Source: Streptomyces sp. SM11 (GTDB lineage Bacteria; Actinomycetota; Actinomycetes; Streptomycetales; Streptomycetaceae). Taken from it: a DNA stretch of 39,678 nt. The stretch is taken from assembly GCF_002910905.1 (NCBI RefSeq), contig NZ_NEUE01000009.1:1-39678 (forward strand), written 5' to 3'. Position numbers and translations under genes: made by a program. A model generated the notes under the pieces. That model was not told where the DNA came from. It made no database searches and was given only the letters and a program-made list of their open reading frames with translations. Below are positions 32,719 through 39,678 of this stretch, one piece after another. Within the stretch, counting starts at the first letter, position 1; each line of letters opens with the position of its first letter.

Positions 32719-33744
32719 TCACAGTTCCACCCGGGCCGCGATCGGGAGGTGGTCGCTGTCGGTCGCCGCGAGCGTCCAGGAGGACAGCGGCTCGACGTCC
32801 TTGACCATGATCTGGTCGATCCGGGCCATCGGGAACGAGGCGGGCCAGCTGAATCCGAAGCCGTCGCCCGCCGCGCCCTGGGTGGAGCGCATCTGGGAGG
32901 TGACCGCGTTCAGCGAGCGGTCGTTCATCGTGCCGTTCAGGTCGCCGAGCAGGACGACGCGCTTCACCGGTTCGTCGGCGATGGCCTCGCCGAGCGCGTC
33001 GGCGCTGTTGTCGCGCTGGTTGGCGGTGAACCCGGCGTGCAGTTTCACGCGGACGGACGGCAGGTGGGCCACGTACACCGCGACCTCGCCCTGCGGGGTC
33101 TCGACCGTGGAACGCATCGCCCGGGTCCAGCCCATCTTGATGTCGACCGGCTTGGTGTCGCTGAGCGGGTACTTGCTCCACAGCCCGACGGTGCCCTGGA
33201 CCGAGTGGTACGGGTAGCGGCCGGCCAGCGACTTCTCGTACGTGGAGACCTGCCGGCCCGGAAGTTCCTGGAGGGCCACGACGTCCGCCCCGGAACCGGC
33301 GACCTGCTGGGCGGTGCCGTCGGGGTCGGGGTTGTCGGCGTTGACGTTGTGGGTGGCGACGGTGAGGTCGCCGCCGCCGCCGGACTTGTCGGTGAGCAGG
33401 CCGCCGAACACGTTGAGCCAGACCACCGCGGGCAGCAGCAGCGCGATCAGGGCGGTCGCGGAGCGCCGCACCAGTCCCAGGACCAGCAGGACCGGGATGA
33501 ACAGCGCGACCCACGGCAGGAACGTCTCGATGAGGCTGCCGAGGTTGCCGAGCCGGTTGGGGATCTGCGCGTGGACGACCATCAGCAGCGTCAGCAGCAC
33601 CGAGCAGAGGGCCAGCACGATCCCGCGCCGCCAGATGCCCCGGTCGGACGTCAGTCTGTCCCGCAGACTCCGGAAGCGAGATCCGCCGGCCCCCGGCTGC
33701 TCCGCGCTGCCGTTGCCCGTGTCCGCTCCGTACGCCTGCACCAT
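32719..33744 (-). CDS. Membrane-anchored endonuclease/exonuclease/phosphatase family protein
   Basis: A 341-aa protein. After a polar tail it has three membrane helices (about 40-58, 72-95 and 97-115). The catalytic EEP domain follows: VATHNVNAD, VVALQELPG (metal-binding Glu), GLWSKYPLS, VVLLGDLNGTMND (Asp and Asn), and ATDSDHLPIAARVEL (catalytic Asp-His). All main catalytic residues are present. The topology would place the domain outside the membrane, where it could cleave phosphodiesters or phosphate esters in lipids or nucleic acids; the substrate is not known. ATG 33744 stands alone as a single gene, divergent from panB. Confidence 0.88.
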   Translation of the reverse strand: MVQAYGADTGNGSAEQPGAGGSRFRSLRDRLTSDRGIWRRGIVLALCSVLLTLLMVVHAQIPNRLGNLGSLIETFLPWVALFIPVLLVLGLVRRSATALIALLLPAVVWLNVFGGLLTDKSGGGGDLTVATHNVNADNPDPDGTAQQVAGSGADVVALQELPGRQVSTYEKSLAGRYPYHSVQGTVGLWSKYPLSDTKPVDIKMGWTRAMRSTVETPQGEVAVYVAHLPSVRVKLHAGFTANQRDNSADALGEAIADEPVKRVVLLGDLNGTMNDRSLNAVTSQMRSTQGAAGDGFGFSWPASFPMARIDQIMVKDVEPLSSWTLAATDSDHLPIAARVEL

Positions 33745-34092
33745 CGCGCTGTCCTCACTGCCTTGCCCTGCACATCGCCGCGCTCCCGACCCTAGGTGAT
33801 GAGCGGCGTCTTTCCCGTCGTCGGCCTACCGGCCTGCCCGGGGCCCGACGACCGTACGGAGAACCCGTACGCAGAGCAGGACGACGGAGGCAGGACGACG
33901 GGTTCCGGTCCGGGGCCGGCCCAGGGGCTTTGTGACAGAAAGATCACATGCGTCCGGAGGTGAGGCCCCGGGTGCGCATCCCCCGGCACCGGAGTGCGCA
34001 CCCACTTCCCGAGTGGCGGGGCGGGATGCCACCATGGAAGGGATCCGGGGACGCCGTCAGGGCGCCTCGAGATGACGAAGGAGCCGTTGGCC
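33745..34092. other. Intergenic region between EEP gene and panB
   Basis: The 348-bp stretch contains CCGTACGGAGAACCCGTACG (33852-33871), a tandem GCAGGACGACGG pair (about 33877-33902), and the palindrome TGTGA-N8-TCACA at 33931-33948. AAGGAG at 34078-34083 is the panB ribosome site. I see no supported gene here; promoter boxes are not clear. Confidence 0.45.
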
Positions 34093-34995
34093 ATGTCGCT
34101 TCAGGCTGCGCAGAATCAGTCCTCCCCCGCGGATGCGTCCGCTTCCCCCGCGGGCCCGTCCGCCGACAGCGGCAAAGCGCTGTACGGAGGGAAGTCCACC
34201 CGGCGCATCACCGTCCACGACATCGCCGCCGCCACGGAGCGTGGCGAGAAGTGGCCCATGCTCACCGCGTACGACGCGATGACCGCGTCCGTCTTCGACG
34301 AGGCCGGGATCCCGGTCATGCTCGTCGGGGACTCGATGGGCAATGTCCATCTCGGCTACGAGACCACCGTGCCCGTCACGATGGACGAGATCGCCATGCT
34401 GTCCGCCGCCGTCGTACGGGGCACCAAGCGCGCCCTGATCGTCGCCGACCTGCCCTTCGGCTCGTACCAGGAAGGCCCCGTCCAGGCACTGCGCAACGCC
34501 ACCCGGCTGATCAAGGAGTCGGGTGTCGGCGCGGTCAAGCTGGAGGGCGGCGAGCGGTCCCACGAGCAGATCCGGCTGCTGGTCGAGGCCGGCATCCCGG
34601 TCATGGGCCACATCGGTCTGACCCCGCAGTCCGTCAACGCGATGGGCTACCGGGTCCAGGGGCGCGGCGAGGAGTCCGCCCAGCAGCTGCTGCGCGACGC
34701 CAAGGCCGTCCAGGACGCCGGCGCGTTCGCCGTCGTCCTGGAGCTGGTGCCCGCCGAGCTGGCCGCCGAGGTCACCCGTACGCTGCACATCCCGACCGTC
34801 GGCATCGGCGCCGGTTCCGCGACCGACGCGCAGGTGCTGGTCTACACGGACATGGTCGGGCTGACCGGCGGCAAGGTGCCGCGCTTCACCAAGCAGTACG
34901 CGAACCTGCGGCAGGTCCTCGGCGATGCGGCGAAGGAGTTCGCGGACGAGGTCGTCGGCGGCACGTTCCCGGCGCCGGAGCACACCTTCCACTGA
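34093..34995 (+). CDS. panB: 3-methyl-2-oxobutanoate hydroxymethyltransferase
   Basis: First committed enzyme of pantothenate (vitamin B5, coenzyme A) synthesis: it transfers a hydroxymethyl group from methylene-tetrahydrofolate to alpha-ketoisovalerate. The (beta/alpha)8 barrel signatures are present: MLTAYDAMTASVFDEAGIPV, MLVGDSMGNVHLGY (metal-binding Asp), IVADLPFGSY (Asp), VKLEGG, and VLELVP (catalytic Glu), then IPTVGIGAG. Length 300 aa is slightly longer than E. coli PanB (264 aa) because of an N-terminal extension of about 30 residues. I prefer ATG 34093 (AAGGAG 9 nt upstream) to ATG 34072, which has no ribosome site. Confidence 0.96.
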   Translation: MSLQAAQNQSSPADASASPAGPSADSGKALYGGKSTRRITVHDIAAATERGEKWPMLTAYDAMTASVFDEAGIPVMLVGDSMGNVHLGYETTVPVTMDEIAMLSAAVVRGTKRALIVADLPFGSYQEGPVQALRNATRLIKESGVGAVKLEGGERSHEQIRLLVEAGIPVMGHIGLTPQSVNAMGYRVQGRGEESAQQLLRDAKAVQDAGAFAVVLELVPAELAAEVTRTLHIPTVGIGAGSATDAQVLVYTDMVGLTGGKVPRFTKQYANLRQVLGDAAKEFADEVVGGTFPAPEHTFH

Positions 34996-35013
34996 CCGGC
35001 GGCCCCAGGGCCA

Positions 35014-35062
35014 GTCGTTCGGATCAGGCCGGACCCTGCGAGCCCGGCATGATCCGAACGAC
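35014..35062 (+). terminator. Terminator after panB
   Basis: GTCGTTCGGATCA (35014-35026) pairs perfectly with TGATCCGAACGAC (35050-35062), with an inner GCCGG/CCGGC extension, 19 bp after the panB stop codon. Confidence 0.8.
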
Positions 35063-35107
35063 GGGAACCGGCTGACCTGCTGGTCCACCGACCCTTTCCC
35101 GCACCAC

Positions 35108-35200
35108 CGACAGCCCGCCGACATCCCCCATCGGTGGGCTGTCGCCTGCGCGACGGCCGGTGCCGGGCTGTGTCGGCGGTCTGTCGGCGAGCTGTCGGTG
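35108..35200. promoter_or_regulatory. Hairpin and CTGTCGG repeats upstream of the ABC exporter
   Basis: CGACAGCCC (35108-35116) and GGGCTGTCG (35136-35144) form an inverted repeat, followed by CTGTGTCGG and two CTGTCGG copies up to about 35197. Multiple copies of one heptamer directly before a drug-exporter-type operon suggest a regulator-binding array. No partner gene is obvious. Confidence 0.35.
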
Positions 35201-35221
35201 GACGCCGGTCTGCTGGTGGGC

Positions 35222-36235
35222 ATGGAACGAATCGACAAGAACCCCAGCAGCGGCCGGAACGCCGTCGAGGTGCGGGGGCTGGTCAAGCACTACGGCGAGA
35301 CCAAAGCACTGGACGGCGTGGACCTCGACGTCCGCGAAGGCACCGTCCTCGGTGTGCTCGGCCCCAACGGCGCGGGCAAGACCACCCTCGTACGCTGCCT
35401 GTCCACCCTGGTCACCCCCGACGCCGGCCACGCGGTCGTCGCGGGCTACGACGTGGTGAAGCAGCCCCGGCAGCTCCGCCGCACCATCGGCCTGACCGGG
35501 CAGTACGCCTCGGTCGACGAGAAGCTCTCCGGCTGGGAGAACCTCTACATGATCGGGCGGCTGCTCGATCTGCCCCGCAAACAGGCGCGGGCCCGCGCCG
35601 ACGAGCTGCTGGAGCGGTTCTCGCTCACCGAGGCCGCCAGGCGGGCCAGCATGGAGTACTCCGGCGGGATGCGCCGCCGGCTCGACCTGGCCGCCTCGAT
35701 GATCGGCAGCCCCGCCGTGCTCTACCTGGACGAGCCGACGACGGGGCTCGACCCCCGGACCCGCAACGAGGTCTGGGACGAGGTGCGGCGGATGGTCGCC
35801 GAGGGCGCGACCGTACTGCTGACCACCCAGTACATGGAGGAGGCGGAGCAGCTCGCCAAGGAGCTGACCGTCATCGACAGGGGGAAGATCATCGCTCGGG
35901 ACGGGGTCGACGAGCTGAAGGCCAGGGTGGGCGGACGCACCCTGCAGATCCGGCCCTCGGACCCGGCGGAGCTGGCCGCGATGGCGCGGGCGATCCGGGA
36001 GGCCGGGCTCGACGGCGTCGCCGGGGCGCAGGCCGTGCCGGACGAGGAGCTGCTGTACGTGCCGATCCTCAGCGACGAGCAGCTCACCGCCGTCATCGGG
36101 CTGCTGGGCGTCCGGGGGTTCTCCCTCGCCCATGTCGCGACGGCCCTGCCCAGTCTCGACGAGGTGTTCCTCGCGATCACCGGCGACAAGGCCACTCCCC
36201 TCTCCGACCAGGCTCCCCAGGAGGTCGCCGCATGA
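35222..36235 (+). CDS. ABC exporter ATP-binding protein, DrrA type
   Basis: A 337-aa ATPase with Walker A GPNGAGKTT (47-55), Q-loop GQYASVDEKLSG, signature YSGGMRRRLDLAASM, Walker B VLYLDEPTTGLD and an H-loop position occupied by Gln (LLTTQYMEEAEQL), as usual in DrrA-like antibiotic exporters. A C-terminal regulatory domain of about 90 residues follows. ATG 35222 has only a weak GGTGGG ribosome site; upstream GTG 35216 is possible. The ATGA overlap with the permease gene shows an operon. The substrate is unknown; it need not relate to the lasso peptide 13 kb away. Confidence 0.92.
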   Translation: MERIDKNPSSGRNAVEVRGLVKHYGETKALDGVDLDVREGTVLGVLGPNGAGKTTLVRCLSTLVTPDAGHAVVAGYDVVKQPRQLRRTIGLTGQYASVDEKLSGWENLYMIGRLLDLPRKQARARADELLERFSLTEAARRASMEYSGGMRRRLDLAASMIGSPAVLYLDEPTTGLDPRTRNEVWDEVRRMVAEGATVLLTTQYMEEAEQLAKELTVIDRGKIIARDGVDELKARVGGRTLQIRPSDPAELAAMARAIREAGLDGVAGAQAVPDEELLYVPILSDEQLTAVIGLLGVRGFSLAHVATALPSLDEVFLAITGDKATPLSDQAPQEVAA

Positions 36236-37092
36236 GCACCACGACACTGCCCCCCGCCCCCGTCGGGTCCGCGGACACCGGCCCGTCGAAGGACGGGGTG
36301 GCCGAGGAGGGCCGGATAGGGCTGCGGGCCAACCTGCGGCACATCGGGGCGCTGGTCCGGCGCAATCTGCTCCAGATCAAGAAGGACCCCGAGTCGATGT
36401 TCGACGTCCTTCTGATGCCGGTCGTCTTCATCGTGCTCTTCGTGTACGTCTTCGGCGGCTCGGTCGGCGCCAGCCTCGGCGGTGACCGGCAGTCCTATGT
36501 GAACTACCTGGTACCCGGGTTGATGGCGATGATGGGCATGAACATCGCCATGGCCGTCGGCACCGGTGTCAACGACGACTTCCGCAAGGGGGTCATGGAC
36601 CGGTTCCGGACGATGCCGATCGCCCGCTCCTCGGTGCTCGTCGCCAAGATCGCGGTCGAGCTGGGCCGGCTGCTGGTCGCCACGCTGATCCTGCTCGCCA
36701 TGGGGTTCGCCCTCGGCATGGAGCTGAACGGCTCGGTGTTCGGGCTCCTCGGAGCGGTCGCACTGGCCGCGACGTTCGGCGCCGCCATGATGTGGATCTT
36801 CATTCTGCTCGGGCTGGCCATGAAGACGGCCCAGGCTGTTCAGGGGACGGCGATGCTCGTGCTGATGCCGCTGCAGTTCGGTTCCTCGATCTTCGCGCCG
36901 CCGCAGACCATGCCGGGCTGGCTCCAGGCGTTCACCGACCACAACCCGCTGTCCAACCTCGCGGACGCGGCGCGCGGGCTCATGCAGGGCGACCCGGTCG
37001 CGGAATCGGTCTGGTGGACGCTCGCCTGGGCCGCCGGGATCACGGTGGTGGCGGCTCCGCTGGCGGTCGCCAGGTTCCGCAAGAAGGCCTGA
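36232..37092 (+). CDS. ABC-2 type exporter permease, DrrB type
   Basis: A 286-aa membrane protein with a 50-residue polar N-terminus and six membrane helices (MFDVLLMPVVFIVLFVYVFG is the first), including the conserved YLVPGLMAMM and NPLSNLADAARGLMQG segments of DrrB-like permeases. It forms the transport channel for the preceding ATPase, as a homodimer in the family. The ATGA overlap with that gene couples translation. Confidence 0.93.
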   Translation: MSTTTLPPAPVGSADTGPSKDGVAEEGRIGLRANLRHIGALVRRNLLQIKKDPESMFDVLLMPVVFIVLFVYVFGGSVGASLGGDRQSYVNYLVPGLMAMMGMNIAMAVGTGVNDDFRKGVMDRFRTMPIARSSVLVAKIAVELGRLLVATLILLAMGFALGMELNGSVFGLLGAVALAATFGAAMMWIFILLGLAMKTAQAVQGTAMLVLMPLQFGSSIFAPPQTMPGWLQAFTDHNPLSNLADAARGLMQGDPVAESVWWTLAWAAGITVVAAPLAVARFRKKA

Positions 37093-37119
37093 GCGAGGGG
37101 AGCACCACCCGCGAGCCCG

Positions 37120-39678
37120 TCACTCCGGCCGGCCCGGCCGGTACGTCTCCGCCAGGGCGGTGGCCTCATCGAGGGTGAGGCCACCGCCCTCCTCGTACGC
37201 CGCCGTGTACGCGTCATCACTGATCCGGGTCCGGGCCGCCCGTTCGGCGTCCTCGCGGAAGCGGTACTCCATCACGGTCGGCATGTGCCCCCCGGGCAGC
37301 AGCGCCACCTGCAGGCCGAGCAGTCGGGCGGCGGCCTCCGGAGCCCCGGCACCGTCGAGTCCGGCGAGGGCACGGGCGATGACCAGCAGCTGCATGGACG
37401 CCAGGTGCGGGGCCATCATCGTCGACAGCCGGTCCTGGGAGCGGCTCAGCGCGGTCAGCCCCCTGTCCAGAGCGCGGGCGTACGCGCCGTCGAGGTTGTC
37501 CAGCCAGGCCAGCACCCCGAGCACGAAACCGTCGAAGGCCGCGACCATGTGGGAGCTGAAATCCTCGCGCAGCAGCGTCAGCTGTTCCCGCGCCTCGCCG
37601 ATGTGGCCCTGGCGCCCGAGCAGGAACCCCAGGTGCAGTCGGGCGGTCGGCACCGCTTCGTGGCCCGCGAGCCGCCCGTCGCCGATGATCTCCCGCAGAA
37701 TGGCCTCCGCCTCGTCGGAGCGGTCCAGATCGGCGAGGACCCCGGCGTACCGAGCCCGCAGCACCGCCGCCTGCACCTGAGCGCCGAGCGCCCGCGCGTG
37801 GCCCACCGCGGCCCGGTAGTCCTCGGCGGCCTCGGCGAACCGGCCCCGCTGTTCGTGCGCCTCGCCCCGGGACGCCAGCGATTCCGCGGCGCCCCAGTCG
37901 TCCTGGAGCCGGACGAAGATCTCCAGGCTCTCGTCGGCGTCGGCCAGTGCTTCGTCCGCCGATTCGGGACGGTTGGCCAGGACCTTGGACCGCATCTGGA
38001 GCGCGGCGCCCAGCTCCCACTCGTAGCCGTACTCCCGGGCGGCGCGGACCGTCTCGTCCGTCAGCTCGCGCAGGTCGTCGGTCTCGCCGGAGAGCAGGAC
38101 CGCGTACGCCCAGAGCGAACCGGGCGCACGGCAGGTCTGCGGCTGACCCGCCCGGTAGGTGCGGGCGATGCTCCGCAGTCGGGCCTGGCCCTCCTCGGTG
38201 GTCCACGCCTCCATCGTGTGGTCCGTGCTGGCCAGTTGGACCAGCCCCACCCCGCGCCGCGCCTCCGCCACCTGTTCGGGTACCCACGGCGGCGGCCGGT
38301 CGGTGGTCCGTTCCAGCAGGGAGGGGGCCGGTACGCCGGGCGGGGCGAACGGATCGGGGCCGAGCGACGACGCGGCCCGGGCCCATTGGCGGGCGTCCGG
38401 ACGCAGATCGCGCATCATCCAGTACCAGGACATCGACAGCACCATGCACAGCGCCTCCTGCTCGTCCCGGGCGGCGACGGCGTGGCGGAGCGCGGTGCGC
38501 AGGTTCTCGTACTCGCGCTGGAAGAGCGCGATGGCCTCCCGCTGCCCGGCGCCACGCAGCTTCGGCCCGGTGATACGGGCCAGTTCCCGGTAGTGGACCA
38601 GGTGGCGGCGCTCGGCGGTGTCCCGCTCGTCCGCCTCCTTCAGACGTTCGGCGGCGTATTCGCCCACCGTCTCCAGCAGCCGGTAGCGCATCTCCTCGTC
38701 GTCACCGGGCTCGGCGACGACGAGTGACTTGTCGACGAGGGAGCCGAGCAGGGAGGCGACGTCCAGGGAGTCCACGGTGACACCGCCGGCCGGGGCGGCC
38801 AGTGCGCAGACCTCCTCGGCGGCGGCGAGGGAGCAGTCTCCGGCGAAGACGGACAGGCGGCGCAGTACGGCGCGTTCGGCGGCGTCGAGGAGGTCCCAGG
38901 ACCAGTCGACGACGGCGCGCAGGGTCTGCTGGCGGGGCAGCACGGTCCGGCTGCCGCTGGTGAGGAGACGGAAGCGGTCATCGAGCCGGTCGGCGATCTG
39001 GCGCGGGGTGAGCATCCGCAGCCGGGCGGCGGCCAGTTCGATGGCGAGCGGCAGCCCGTCCAGGCGGCGGCAGATCTCGGCGCAGGCGGCGGCGGTCGCC
39101 TCGTCCGCGTCGGTACGGAAGCCGGGGCGGGCGGCGGCCCCGCGCTCGGCGAGCAGGCGCAGCGCCATCGGGTCGGGCAGCGGTTCGACGGGGCGCACGA
39201 CCTCGCCCGGCACGCCGAGGGGTTCGCGGCTGGTGGCGAGGACGGTGAGCTGGGGGCAGTGGGTCAGCAGATGGTCGGTGAGGGCGGCGGCCGCCCCGAC
39301 GACGTGCTCGCAGTTGTCCAGGAGGAGCATCATCCGGCGCGGGGCGCAGTGCTCGGTGAGGCGTACGAGGGGGTAGGCGCCGGTGCGGTCGGCGGCCCGC
39401 AGCTCCTCGGCCCCGGCCCCGCGCAGCACGGTCTCCCGGGCGCCGAGTGCGGTCAGGACGGTTTCGGGCACGATGTCCGGGTCGTCGACGGGGGCCAGTT
39501 CGACGAGCCAGACGCCGTCGGGCCAGGCCTCGGCGGCCGCCTCCGCGGCCTCCTGGGACAGCCGGGTCTTTCCGGCGCCGCCGGGGCCCAGCAGGGTGAC
39601 GAGCCGGGCGTGGCCGAGGTCCTCGCGCAGGGCGGCGATGTCGGTGTCGCGGCCGACGAAGCTGGTGAGCCGGGCCCG
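37120..39678 (-). CDS. AfsR/SARP-type large regulator, NB-ARC and TPR part (5' end beyond window)
   Basis: The minus frame is open to the right edge, giving 852 residues without a start. It begins RARLTSFVGRD and has Walker A LLGPGGAGKTRL (about 33-44), Walker B MMLLLDNCEHV, ATSREPLGVPGEVV and the downstream NB-ARC GLPLAIELAAARLR, LLRRLSVFAG motifs. A winged-helix-like stretch and a long TPR-type helical C-terminus follow. Proteins of this plan usually carry an N-terminal SARP (OmpR-like plus BTAD) DNA-binding domain, here outside the window. Such regulators activate secondary metabolism in Streptomyces. It ends convergent with the ABC exporter and may control it (position only). Confidence 0.88.
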   Translation of the reverse strand, partial: RARLTSFVGRDTDIAALREDLGHARLVTLLGPGGAGKTRLSQEAAEAAAEAWPDGVWLVELAPVDDPDIVPETVLTALGARETVLRGAGAEELRAADRTGAYPLVRLTEHCAPRRMMLLLDNCEHVVGAAAALTDHLLTHCPQLTVLATSREPLGVPGEVVRPVEPLPDPMALRLLAERGAAARPGFRTDADEATAAACAEICRRLDGLPLAIELAAARLRMLTPRQIADRLDDRFRLLTSGSRTVLPRQQTLRAVVDWSWDLLDAAERAVLRRLSVFAGDCSLAAAEEVCALAAPAGGVTVDSLDVASLLGSLVDKSLVVAEPGDDEEMRYRLLETVGEYAAERLKEADERDTAERRHLVHYRELARITGPKLRGAGQREAIALFQREYENLRTALRHAVAARDEQEALCMVLSMSWYWMMRDLRPDARQWARAASSLGPDPFAPPGVPAPSLLERTTDRPPPWVPEQVAEARRGVGLVQLASTDHTMEAWTTEEGQARLRSIARTYRAGQPQTCRAPGSLWAYAVLLSGETDDLRELTDETVRAAREYGYEWELGAALQMRSKVLANRPESADEALADADESLEIFVRLQDDWGAAESLASRGEAHEQRGRFAEAAEDYRAAVGHARALGAQVQAAVLRARYAGVLADLDRSDEAEAILREIIGDGRLAGHEAVPTARLHLGFLLGRQGHIGEAREQLTLLREDFSSHMVAAFDGFVLGVLAWLDNLDGAYARALDRGLTALSRSQDRLSTMMAPHLASMQLLVIARALAGLDGAGAPEAAARLLGLQVALLPGGHMPTVMEYRFREDAERAARTRISDDAYTAAYEEGGGLTLDEATALAETYRPGRPE

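Noticed and set aside
33931..33948. CRP-like palindrome TGTGA-N8-TCACA upstream of panB
   Set aside because: The spacing is 8 nt rather than the 6 nt of TGTGA-N6-TCACA sites, and the GTG/CAC spacing does not fit the Streptomyces Crp motif; listed only as part of the intergenic description.
35222..37092. DrrAB-like ABC transporter as the lasso peptide exporter
   Set aside because: It lies about 13 kb away beyond several core genes (glnA2, nadE, panB) and next to its own AfsR-like regulator, so no link is supported.

Overview
The window is Streptomyces chromosomal DNA. GC is very high with G or C at nearly all third codon positions, GTG starts and 4-bp ATGA/GTGA overlaps are common, rare TTA codons occur, and the gene set (malEFG-aglA, glnE, glnA2, nadE, panB, an AfsR-like regulator) matches, as I remember it, the S. 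coelicolor core region around SCO2226-SCO2259.

Left part (about 1-10.4 kb): a maltose/starch locus. A secreted alpha-amylase with a C-terminal starch-binding domain has its own promoter and CTTGC/GCAAG operator-like sites. A malE-malF-malG-aglA operon on the minus strand ends in a LacI-type regulator gene. A second, closely related LacI regulator (MalR) is divergent from malE and appears to be made from a leaderless mRNA. Operator-like sequences of one type recur upstream of the amylase, malE and malR. No importer ATPase is encoded here. An NAD(P)H oxidoreductase gene sits between the amylase and this operon.

Middle core (10.4-16 kb): a PAP2-type membrane protein, glnE (glutamine synthetase adenylyltransferase), an FMN-binding oxidase-fold protein and a HemK/PrmC-like methyltransferase.

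Accessory island (about 16.3-24.2 kb): a decayed MFS/TetR pair fused by a deletion, a TTA-containing XRE regulator, an RsbW-like ATPase-fold protein, and then a lasso peptide cluster. The cluster comprises a 44-aa precursor with a 16-residue core GQGGGQSEDKRRAYNS, a hairpin, an asparagine-synthetase-like cyclase with a TTA codon, an RRE/leader-peptidase B protein, and a GNAT acetyltransferase. The core strongly resembles albusnodin, the acetylated lasso peptide, as I recall its sequence. Unusually, the B gene needs a -1 frameshift (or UGA readthrough) to be translated whole, and the acetyltransferase reading frame lacks a canonical start where its domain begins. A GntR regulator and two small proteins follow, one of them apparently frameshifted.

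Right part (24.2-39.7 kb): glnA2, a DUF3105-DUF305 pair, a CBS-domain protein, a copper-linked segment (CsoR-like operator, small membrane protein, and a multicopper oxidase with an internal deletion and a frameshift), nadE (probably leaderless), an MFS exporter, a membrane-anchored endonuclease/exonuclease/phosphatase-family protein, panB, a DrrAB-type ABC exporter, and a large AfsR-like NB-ARC/TPR regulator cut by the right edge. Short repeats of a TCGTCCGGCGATTGAGGAC type lie between two convergent gene pairs and supply the stop codon of one gene in each pair. I found no tRNA, rRNA, CRISPR array or insertion sequence.
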